NCBI GenBank assembly: GCA_003520025.1 | Contig: DOVP01000264.1 | Location: forward strand, 1 to 10,017 | Length of the DNA: 10,017 nucleotides | Direction of reading: 5' to 3' | From: Phycisphaerales bacterium | GTDB lineage: Bacteria; Planctomycetota; Phycisphaerae; Phycisphaerales; SM1A02 | Part shown: in pieces, positions 1-6,342 of the stretch | How positions within the stretch are numbered: the stretch's first letter is position 1 | How the letters are laid out: each line of letters opens with the position of its first letter | Notes under the pieces: generated by a model | What the model was told of the DNA's origin: nothing | What the model saw: the letters and a program-made list of their open reading frames with translations, nothing else | The model's database searches: none | Translations under genes and position numbers: made by a program

Positions 1-1742
1 CCCGTGGCGGCGTCTCGCCCCATCACGATGCCGCGGATGCGGAAACCGTCGTCGCCGGAACTGGCCCACCACGCTGCTGGGCCGAGGTGCGTGGCGATTC
101 TGGCAAAGCGTTCGTACTGTTCGGTTTGATCCTCGTCCACGAGTTCCCCCTTGATCTCTTCCCAGAGTTCCGGGTCGTCCGCCTTGAGTTCATCCTCCCA
201 GCGGGTGATCTGCATGCGTTCGATCTCGGCGACCGCGGTGAGCGACTCGGCCAGATCCCAACCACCCCAACCTGCAAGAGGCTGATCGGGCAGCCAGGCA
301 GTGACGCGATCAAGCCAGGGCGGCGCACCTCCTCCACGAGCTGAAAGACCACGCAGGGAAGATTCCACCGCCGTCTGATCTCCGACGAACAACATGCCGC
401 CCGCCACGGCCAAACTCATTTTTCCATTCAGCCCGGGAAGAGGCATCATTCCCCCCTGCCCCAATTCAGCGGACCAGACTTGATGCCCTTGAAAATCGCG
501 AGGTTCCATGTCCGCTTTCGGCGCCGCCGCAGCCAATGCGTCATTCAACCCCGTTGGATTCGTGCAGGCAATCGCTGAGACCGCATTGAGGCTCTCCGCC
601 GTGAGTGGGCGGGAAACAGTTTGCACCTGCAGAATCCGCCGGCCAAGTGGATCAAGAATGGACCGCAGTGTCGGCTCGAACTGATCGATCATCTGACCGA
701 TTCCCATGAGCATTGGATTGGTAGCGACAATCGATCGGATCCAGTCAGGAATCCGCTTGAAGTCCATATTGAGTCGCATGACAGACACCGTGTCGGGGCC
801 GACCCAACCCGGCATGGCTGCCCGCGGCGTGTCGTGCGCCAAGAGGCGGAGCAATCCGCCCTGTCCTTCGGGCATCCAGATCGCCCCGGACCAAGAGAGC
901 AGCGTTTCATCTGCTCCGGGCCCTCCAGACACCGCAATCGCCTTGACCGGACCGATCGCCGCGTCGAAAGAAGCACGCAGCATTTGCACCATGCCCATTT
1001 GATCGAAAAGCGTCCCAGCCTCCCACGACGGGTCCACGAACATGGCCGCCACCAACGAGTCCGGCCCGTCCAACATGCCCTTGACGGCTGCCCACTGTTC
1101 GGTGTCGCCGAGCGCATCATCGAAGTCCTCTCCATCCACGGCATCGAGCAATCGCGTCATGCCCGAGCGGGTGTTCGAGAACAGAATCAATCGATCTTCC
1201 CGCACGACCCACGCATCATTTGGCGCAGGGTTCGGCTTCTCCTCGTCGGGGCGTCTGGATGTGACATGATCGATCTCACGGCCAAGCACTGTTTCGGTCT
1301 TTACATGAGGCTCAGCCCGCAACGTTTCCCAACTCGTGTCCCATGCGTCCACAATCACCTGCGATTCACTGCCCAGATCAACCCAAGCCGCCATCGTCAA
1401 TTGACCACCTGAATCCTCCGAAGGTTCCACCCAGAGAACGAAGCCGCCGGATATCGATGACACCACCTCCAAGGGATCATGATCCTCAAGGAGCGTCTTC
1501 CATACGTCTCCGATACTCGACTCGTCCTGATTGAATGCCCCGCGGATCTCTTCATTCAAAGCCTCTCGATCATCCGAATTGAGAAGTTCCGACTCGGTCA
1601 ACCGCGAGAGAACTGCGTCCAACCCCGTCACGGAAACCACACCAACAGCATTGCTCGGCGCGACCTTCTCGATTGACAGCGGAGCCCCTACGGCCGGATC
1701 GGCCATCGCCGCGACCAGCACGATCGTCCCAAACACACTCAT
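1..1742 (-). CDS. Secreted protein of unknown function, DUF3352-like layout; C-terminus beyond window
   Basis: The frame is open without a stop from the ATG at 1742 to the window edge, giving 580 visible residues; the true end lies outside. The N-terminus (MSVFGTIVLVAAMADPAVGA) reads as a weak signal peptide lacking basic residues, so export is probable rather than certain. I see no catalytic motif. Two stretches share a 'value, strand, then helix' pattern: AWVVREDRLILFSNTRSG near 177-194 and MSLAVAGGMLFVGDQTAVE near 442-460. Between them is a stretch with PGWVGPDTVSVMRLNMD near 311-327. This resembles the repeated modules of DUF3352-type bacterial proteins, but that is from memory and unverified. 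Residues 505-545 are charged and probably helical. The start overlaps the protease stop as ATGA (1739-1742), with GGAG eight bases upstream (1754-1751), so the two genes are almost certainly co-transcribed and translationally coupled. A function linked to the protease, such as substrate, inhibitor or chaperone, is only a guess. Confidence 0.87.
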   Translation of the reverse strand, partial: MSVFGTIVLVAAMADPAVGAPLSIEKVAPSNAVGVVSVTGLDAVLSRLTESELLNSDDREALNEEIRGAFNQDESSIGDVWKTLLEDHDPLEVVSSISGGFVLWVEPSEDSGGQLTMAAWVDLGSESQVIVDAWDTSWETLRAEPHVKTETVLGREIDHVTSRRPDEEKPNPAPNDAWVVREDRLILFSNTRSGMTRLLDAVDGEDFDDALGDTEQWAAVKGMLDGPDSLVAAMFVDPSWEAGTLFDQMGMVQMLRASFDAAIGPVKAIAVSGGPGADETLLSWSGAIWMPEGQGGLLRLLAHDTPRAAMPGWVGPDTVSVMRLNMDFKRIPDWIRSIVATNPMLMGIGQMIDQFEPTLRSILDPLGRRILQVQTVSRPLTAESLNAVSAIACTNPTGLNDALAAAAPKADMEPRDFQGHQVWSAELGQGGMMPLPGLNGKMSLAVAGGMLFVGDQTAVESSLRGLSARGGGAPPWLDRVTAWLPDQPLAGWGGWDLAESLTAVAEIERMQITRWEDELKADDPELWEEIKGELVDEDQTEQYERFARIATHLGPAAWWASSGDDGFRIRGIVMGRDAAT

Positions 1743-2680
1743 TGCGTCTTCTCCAATTGAGGGGCAATCCCAGCCTGCTGCCGCGGCGGGGGGATGTGAT
1801 AGCGATGCCCGGTATTCGGATTCGATGGGTCATAGGCAAAAGCCTCGCGGTTGCGAAGGAAGTCCTTCACATATCGCGTCGGGATCGCAAACCCAAGCGC
1901 TTCGCCTCCAAGAATGCCCATGTTCGTGATGCCGATGACCTCACCGCTGACATTGAACAGCGGGCCACCGGAATTGCCCGGGTTGATGGCTGCGTCGGTC
2001 TGGATGTAGCTCAAGCCATCGAAACTGCGCTGCGTCGTCGAAACGACGCCTTGACTGGTCGTCTGCTCAAGCCCCATCGGGTTGCCAATTGCAAAAACCG
2101 GCTGTCCTACTTCGATCGACTCCCACAACTCCAGTGGCACCCACGGATAGGAATGATCTTCCTCGGTAGGAAGTTTCAGGAGTGCCAGATCCAAGTGGTC
2201 GTTCACCGCCTCGATTTCAATATCCTCGATCGTCCTGCGAGCGAGCGTGCCATCCGCTCGCGGCACCCAGATGACCAGCCGCAGATCCTTTTCTCCTTGG
2301 ACCACGTGCGCATTGGTGACAACATGCCCCTGCCCATTGACGATCACGCCCGAGCCGGTGCCCGAAGGCGTCTTCACCAGCACCACCGATGGCTTGACAC
2401 GAGCGGCCTGTTGGCGAATGCTCAGGTCCGGTGGGTTCTCGACCGTATGGAAGATTGCATCGCTCGGCTCATCGGATACCTCGGCGGGATCGGACACCCG
2501 CACATCCACGACGTCGTTGTTGTCGACTCGGACGATGGATGGTCCCACATCGATCCACAAACTCCGTTCGTCCTGTTTGATGACCGTGCCATGCAGTTCG
2601 CCCCCGGCCTCCAACTGGACAACATCCGCCTGAGCGGCGACGACGAGCAGGCAACTGCAACACCACATGCGAGCACCCAT
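1739..2680 (-). CDS. Secreted HtrA/DegP-like serine protease (S1C type) without a PDZ domain
   Basis: This is a 313-residue trypsin-fold protease expected to cleave misfolded or specific proteins outside the cytoplasmic membrane. Residues 1-18 form a short Cys-rich signal peptide, probably cut after AAQA. Residues 20-60 (GGELHGTVIKQDERSLWIDV and what follows) resemble a small beta-barrel, SH3-like domain. The protease domain spans about 88-275 with the full triad: His125 in TNAHVV, Asp164 in HLDLALLKL, Ser237 in NPGNSGGP. GVVSTTQR and IQTDAAINPG are classic HtrA blocks. DegP, DegQ and DegS carry one or two PDZ domains; here the chain ends about 40 residues after the protease core in a Pro/Gln-rich tail, so none is present. 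The start is supported by a near-perfect Shine-Dalgarno sequence. It is the first gene of a minus-strand pair and is divergent from the FG-GAP gene. A deg-type symbol is withheld because of the missing PDZ domain. Confidence 0.95.
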   Translation of the reverse strand: MGARMWCCSCLLVVAAQADVVQLEAGGELHGTVIKQDERSLWIDVGPSIVRVDNNDVVDVRVSDPAEVSDEPSDAIFHTVENPPDLSIRQQAARVKPSVVLVKTPSGTGSGVIVNGQGHVVTNAHVVQGEKDLRLVIWVPRADGTLARRTIEDIEIEAVNDHLDLALLKLPTEEDHSYPWVPLELWESIEVGQPVFAIGNPMGLEQTTSQGVVSTTQRSFDGLSYIQTDAAINPGNSGGPLFNVSGEVIGITNMGILGGEALGFAIPTRYVKDFLRNREAFAYDPSNPNTGHRYHIPPPRQQAGIAPQLEKTQ

Positions 2681-2686
2681 CTGGAA

Positions 2687-2694
2687 ACCTCCTT
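2687..2694 (-). promoter_or_regulatory. Strong Shine-Dalgarno site of the protease gene
   Basis: The minus strand reads AAGGAGGT six bases before the ATG at 2680, an almost complete match to the anti-Shine-Dalgarno sequence. It fixes the protease start and predicts efficient initiation, stronger than at the other genes here. Confidence 0.8.
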
Positions 2695-2779
2695 GGCGGG
2701 CCGATGTAGCCCAGCAAGAGTCAAGTGTAGGGCCTCAGGAGCCCCCTGTGCTGCACCCGACTACCATGCGATGCTCCAC

Positions 2780-2784
2780 GGAGG
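2780..2784 (+). promoter_or_regulatory. Ribosome binding site of the FG-GAP gene
   Basis: GGAGG lies eight bases before the ATG at 2793. It supports that start, which is immediately followed by a hydrophobic signal sequence. Confidence 0.75.
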
Positions 2785-2792
2785 CCCGATAG

Positions 2793-5060
2793 ATGAATCC
2801 ACTGCTCCTTGCTCCATTGCTCCTGACCGCCCTGGCCCAAGACTCCGAACCGCCCCCACTGGCCGACTACTTCGGCTTCTCGGGGTTCGACGTCATGCCG
2901 ATCGGAGACGACCCCGGGCCGATGCTGGTCGTCGACCTCAACAATGACGGGCTCGATGACATTGTTGTCGCAAACAATCACCGCAGCCGTATCGAGGTAT
3001 TCCAACAGCGACCCAATGCCAGTCCTGACGATCCGGTGGAGATTCCTCGCGATATCAACGAATTTCCAGATCATTGGCGTTTCGAACGGATATTCGTTCC
3101 CGTATCAGATGTCATTTCCGCCATCGCCGCGCACGATCTGGACGGCGACGGGCTGCTTGACCTGCTGACGGGCGGCGCCCCTGGACGAGTGACCTTCCTG
3201 CGGCAAACTTCGCCGGGCAAGTTCAAGTCGGAAGCCAAACGCGACATCCGCAAACTCGCCGCCTCGACAGCGGCCTTCTCGCTGGTGGACATGTCCGGAA
3301 ACGGGAAGCCCGATCTGGTGTCGATCGTCGGCGGCGAACCGGCAATCTGGCCGGTCGAGGGCTTCTCGCTCGGTCCCAGTACCACCTACCCCGCCGGGGC
3401 TTCCATGCTCGGTGTCGTACCTGCGGATTACGATGGCGACGGAATGATGGATCTCGCCGGAATCAGCCCGGACGATGCCGCTCCGGTGCGAATCTGGTTC
3501 GGACGCCGTGGCGATGATGGCGTTGAACCGGGCGCTCAGGCCATCTTCGAAATGCCTCCGATCATCGAGTTCGAAGCACTCGGCGCTCAGGAAGGCACTC
3601 GCGTTGCAGTGATTGAACGCAATGCCAGGAGAGTCGTGCTGTACGAACTCAAGCAGGAGGCTGTGGAGTCGGGAGGCGACCGCGAAGTTGCCTTCACGGT
3701 GCACGGCTTCCCGGATCCGGGCAAACGAGGGCGAGCATGGACCGTTGTTGATGTGGATGGCGACGGACGAACCGATGTGGTCGCCGCCGACACCAAGTCC
3801 AACGCGTTGGCGGTCTACCGACAATCCGACGCCGGTGATCTGACAGCCGTACAGTCTTCACCGAGCCTCTCGGAAATCGACGCGGTGGCCGCGGTACCGA
3901 AGAGTGAGACCCGCCCAGCCGAATTGCTCGTGCTCTCGTCCAAAGAAGGCGTGGTCGGGCGAACCCCACTGGGGCCGGGCGAATTGCCGTTCCCAACGCC
4001 GATCAAGGTCACAGCGGGCTATGAGCCGGTCGCGATGAATGTCGTCACGGTCGGCGATACCCCCCACGCTGCAATCATCAATGTCAAGAAGCGGGACTAC
4101 CTGCTGGATCTCATTGACCTTGATACGACCGAGTCCCGATCGATCGATCTGGGCTCGCTCAGTCGAAAACCCAATCACCTGCAATCGGTGGATGTCGATC
4201 AGGACGGACACGAGGACATCATCATCCTCACGCCTGAGCGGCCGATGATGCTGCTGCTTGCGGACGCGAGTGAGGACGAAGGGTTCAAACTGCTGGAGAA
4301 GAAGGACATGGCCCAGTACGGGCTGGTCGACTCCGCGAGCGCCAACAACATCGCCACGCTGGATGTCAACGGCGACGGCACCGACGAGTTGTTGATCGCC
4401 GATGGCAACTTTGTCCGAGCAGTGAGTTTCGTTCAAGACGGCGAAGCCGGAGGCTGGCGTGTCATCAGACAGTTCAATGCAGACGATCCAGACAGCGACC
4501 TTGTCGCCGTCACACCGCTGGGCCAACGGCTCGTCGCCGCCGACAAGGCCGGAGACCGACTGTTGGTATTCGAACCCGATGATGAAGGTGAGCGGTGGCA
4601 ACAATCCGAGACCCTTCGCATTCGCGGATTCACACCCGGACCACTGGCGACTGGACGCTTCAACGGCGACGTCCCAGGCATCCTGACTGTTGGAGAAGAC
4701 GGTTTTGCCGTCATCCCGCTTGGCGGGCAGCGGCGGACGCTGCAAGAAGTCGGCACGTGGAAGAGTTCACTGGACGGGCACATCCCGCACGAACTGGCGA
4801 TCGGTGACATCAACGCCGATGGGTACGGTGACATGGTTGCCCTCGACGCTGGCGAACAGATGATGGAACTCTTTACCTTTGATGAGACAGGCGAAATGCT
4901 GCACGCCACCGGGTTCCAGATCTATGAGTCACAACTGTTCCACGGCGGCGAAGGACGAGAGTATCAACCCCGCCAAATCGCCATCGCGGATGTCAGCGGC
5001 GACGGCAAGCACGACATTGTGATGCTTGTTCACGACCGGATTGTGGTGTACGTCGAGTAG
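2793..5060 (+). CDS. Secreted FG-GAP/VCBS repeat protein, probable beta-propeller
   Basis: This is a 755-residue exported protein. Residues 1-15 (MNPLLLAPLLLTALA) form the signal peptide, probably cleaved at ALA-Q. The body is a series of FG-GAP blades with calcium-binding loops of the D-x-[DN]-x-D-G-x-x-D kind. The clearest start at residues 48 (DLNNDGLDD), 115 (DLDGDGLLD), 166 (DMSGNGKPD), 212 (DYDGDGMMD), 320 (DVDGDGRTD), 467 (DVDQDGHED), 524 (DVNGDGTDE), 672 (DINADGYGD) and 733 (DVSGDGKHD). A degenerate GRFNGD block sits at 621-626. Gaps of 100-150 residues between some motifs suggest blades that have lost the loop, so one or two seven-bladed propellers are plausible. There is no enzyme domain, C-terminal sorting tail, transmembrane segment or dockerin. 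Such proteins are common in planctomycetes and are usually thought to mediate binding; the ligand is unknown. It is divergent from the protease operon and ends 3 bp from the citrate synthase stop. Confidence 0.93.
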   Translation: MNPLLLAPLLLTALAQDSEPPPLADYFGFSGFDVMPIGDDPGPMLVVDLNNDGLDDIVVANNHRSRIEVFQQRPNASPDDPVEIPRDINEFPDHWRFERIFVPVSDVISAIAAHDLDGDGLLDLLTGGAPGRVTFLRQTSPGKFKSEAKRDIRKLAASTAAFSLVDMSGNGKPDLVSIVGGEPAIWPVEGFSLGPSTTYPAGASMLGVVPADYDGDGMMDLAGISPDDAAPVRIWFGRRGDDGVEPGAQAIFEMPPIIEFEALGAQEGTRVAVIERNARRVVLYELKQEAVESGGDREVAFTVHGFPDPGKRGRAWTVVDVDGDGRTDVVAADTKSNALAVYRQSDAGDLTAVQSSPSLSEIDAVAAVPKSETRPAELLVLSSKEGVVGRTPLGPGELPFPTPIKVTAGYEPVAMNVVTVGDTPHAAIINVKKRDYLLDLIDLDTTESRSIDLGSLSRKPNHLQSVDVDQDGHEDIIILTPERPMMLLLADASEDEGFKLLEKKDMAQYGLVDSASANNIATLDVNGDGTDELLIADGNFVRAVSFVQDGEAGGWRVIRQFNADDPDSDLVAVTPLGQRLVAADKAGDRLLVFEPDDEGERWQQSETLRIRGFTPGPLATGRFNGDVPGILTVGEDGFAVIPLGGQRRTLQEVGTWKSSLDGHIPHELAIGDINADGYGDMVALDAGEQMMELFTFDETGEMLHATGFQIYESQLFHGGEGREYQPRQIAIADVSGDGKHDIVMLVHDRIVVYVE

Positions 5061-5063
5061 GTT

Positions 5064-6206
5064 TCAGGCGTCGACGCGGTACTCGACCCCATGCGGGCCG
5101 GTGTACTGACACCGTGGTCTGATCAGCCGATTGTCTTCGAGGCGTTCCATCGCATGGGCCGCCCAGCCCGCGTTGCGGCTCATGGCAAAGAGTGGCGTGA
5201 AGAGGTCGATCGCGAGCCCCATCGAGAAGTAGGTTGTCGCCGAGTAGAAGTCGACGTTGGGGTGGATGCCCTTGGCCCCCACCTGCGACTCCATGATCTC
5301 CTCGATCTTCCGGCTCATCTTGAAGAGTTCGAGATTGCTGGTTTCCGTGGCGATCGACTCGGCGAAAGTCTTCAGATACGTTGCCCGCGGATCGATGGCC
5401 TTGTAGACGCGATGTCCGAAGCCGGGCACCTTCTCCTTGCGAGAGAGACGCCCCAGTACAAAATCCTCGATGGCATCGAGCCCATCGATTCCCTGAAGCA
5501 TTCGCATGACCCGCTCGTTGGCGCCACCGTGCAATGGGCCGCGAAGCGTGCCGATGGCCGCCGTGATGGCGGAGTACATGTCACTTTCGGTCCCGATGGC
5601 GACCATCGTGGCAAAGGTAGAGGCGTTGATGCCGTGATCGGCATGCAGAATGAGGCATACATCGAGCGCCCTGGCAGTTGCGGTGCCCGGCGTCTCGTCA
5701 TTGAGCATTCGCAGAAAACTCTCGGCCATTGTGTCGTCGGCGCTGGGCCGCACGATGTCGAGTCCGCGACGAAGTCGATCAAAATTGGCAATGATGGCGG
5801 GCGTCGCCGCGAGGATGCGAATGGCTTTGGATTCCTCGGCCTCGCGTGATTGAACATCGCAATCCGCATCGTATGCAGCGAGCATGGCCACCATTGTCTG
5901 GAGCACGTGCATCGGCGGGGCGTCATGCGGCAGGCCACGCAAAGCATCCCACATTCCGTCTGGCAGGTCGTACTGGGATCGGATCCGATTGGTAAACGCA
6001 GCGAGTTCATCGGCGTCCGGAAGGCGGTCATTCCAGAGCAGGAAGGTGGTCTCTTCGAAGGTCGACTCCCGCGCAAGGCTGTCTATATCGATGCCCACGT
6101 ACTCAAGTACACCCTTCTGCCCATCGATGAACGACTTGGTGGATTCACCAATGATCGTGTGATCGAGCCCCTTGTCCATCGTCATCGTGGCGGTTGCATC
6201 GGCCAT
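5064..6206 (-). CDS. gltA: Citrate synthase
   Basis: It condenses oxaloacetate and acetyl-CoA to citrate, the entry step of the TCA cycle, in the cytoplasm. The 380 residues match the compact bacterial/archaeal form rather than the ~430-residue Gram-negative type. The catalytic residues are present: His226 in GPLHGGANERVM, His265 in PGFGHRVYK and Asp319 in HPNVDFYSA. The oxaloacetate-binding HADHGINAST block is at 188-197 and Arg344 is in MSRNAGWAAH. The chosen ATG (MADATATMTMDK) has GGAG eight bases upstream; the in-frame ATGs at 6224 and 6272 would add Cys/Gly-rich residues atypical of the family. A close relative, 2-methylcitrate synthase, cannot be excluded from motifs alone, but no prp genes are adjacent. 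It is transcribed singly from the divergent gap shared with the rhomboid. Confidence 0.95.
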   Translation of the reverse strand: MADATATMTMDKGLDHTIIGESTKSFIDGQKGVLEYVGIDIDSLARESTFEETTFLLWNDRLPDADELAAFTNRIRSQYDLPDGMWDALRGLPHDAPPMHVLQTMVAMLAAYDADCDVQSREAEESKAIRILAATPAIIANFDRLRRGLDIVRPSADDTMAESFLRMLNDETPGTATARALDVCLILHADHGINASTFATMVAIGTESDMYSAITAAIGTLRGPLHGGANERVMRMLQGIDGLDAIEDFVLGRLSRKEKVPGFGHRVYKAIDPRATYLKTFAESIATETSNLELFKMSRKIEEIMESQVGAKGIHPNVDFYSATTYFSMGLAIDLFTPLFAMSRNAGWAAHAMERLEDNRLIRPRCQYTGPHGVEYRVDA

Positions 6207-6214
6207 CTGGCGTA

Positions 6215-6218
6215 CTCC
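6215..6218 (-). promoter_or_regulatory. Ribosome binding site deciding the citrate synthase start
   Basis: GGAG on the minus strand lies eight bases before the ATG at 6206. The two upstream in-frame ATGs (6224, 6272) have no comparable site, so the shorter protein is preferred. Confidence 0.65.
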
Positions 6219-6241
6219 GTTCATCGCTGATGTGCCCCCCA

Positions 6242-6268
6242 CCCTGCCGCAGCACGCGCCACGCAGGG
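6242..6268 (-). other. Possible hairpin in the gltA leader
   Basis: The inverted repeat CCCTGC / GCAGGG has a 6-bp stem and 15-nt loop, directly downstream of the candidate gltA -10 element. A stem this short can arise by chance in GC-rich DNA; it has no U-tract, so it is not an intrinsic terminator. Confidence 0.2.
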
Positions 6269-6330
6269 CCACGGATTGTACAGCACAGCCGTTGATGAAG
6301 AGGGGTCGCGATCTCGATTCTCACGCTCAG

Positions 6331-6336
6331 TACACT
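6331..6336 (+). promoter_or_regulatory. Candidate -10 element of the rhomboid-trpF operon
   Basis: TACACT ends six bases before the A of the rhomboid ATG at 6343, the normal distance from a -10 hexamer to the transcription start. The ATG has no Shine-Dalgarno sequence, so the mRNA may be leaderless. There is no recognisable -35 at 16-18 bp spacing, which keeps this tentative. Confidence 0.35.
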
Positions 6337-6342
6337 GGGCCG

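Larger units (their letters stand above)
2681..2792. promoter_or_regulatory. Divergent intergenic region between the protease and FG-GAP genes
   Basis: These 112 bp separate two genes that start in opposite directions, so both promoters should lie here or just inside the flanking genes. On the minus strand TACACT at 2729-2724 is a possible -10 element, which would give a leader of about 37 nt containing the protease Shine-Dalgarno; no good -35 is seen 17 bp upstream. On the plus strand the best -10 candidate is the weak TACCAT at 2762-2767. I see no convincing operator palindrome or terminator. That both promoters are here is strongly implied; the exact elements are guesses. Confidence 0.5.
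6207..6342. promoter_or_regulatory. Divergent intergenic region between citrate synthase and the rhomboid
   Basis: These 136 bp must serve both directions. On the minus strand TACAAT at 6280-6275 is a good -10 candidate for gltA, giving a leader of about 60 nt; the -35 is poor. The leader could form a hairpin, with CCCTGC at 6242-6247 pairing with GCAGGG at 6263-6268 across a 15-nt loop. On the plus strand TACACT at 6331-6336 sits just before the rhomboid ATG. Element assignments are by eye. Confidence 0.5.

Noticed and set aside
621..1412. 263-residue open frame on the plus strand
   Set aside because: It is antisense to the long secreted-protein frame that runs unbroken from 1742 to the edge. 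It has an Arg/His-rich composition and no credible start or domain.
2719..2724. TTGACT on the minus strand as a -35 element for the protease
   Set aside because: At 16-18 bp spacing the next sequence is GC-rich (GCCCGC) and would overlap the ribosome site region, so there is no usable -10.
1673..2947. 424-residue open frame on the plus strand across the protease gene
   Set aside because: It lies antisense to a gene with a complete catalytic triad, is rich in Arg/His/Asp/Pro with no domain, and crosses the divergent promoter gap. It is a high-GC shadow.
3858..4745. 295-residue minus-strand frame within the FG-GAP gene
   Set aside because: It mirrors the repetitive Asp/Gly codons of the FG-GAP repeats and shows no independent motif.
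2793..5060. FG-GAP repeats as a tandem DNA repeat
   Set aside because: The calcium loops are similar as protein but differ in sequence and spacing at the DNA level, so this is not a nucleotide repeat array.
5061..5063. Terminator between the FG-GAP gene and citrate synthase
   Set aside because: Only three bases separate the stops, and I see no GC hairpin followed by a T-run at either gene end.
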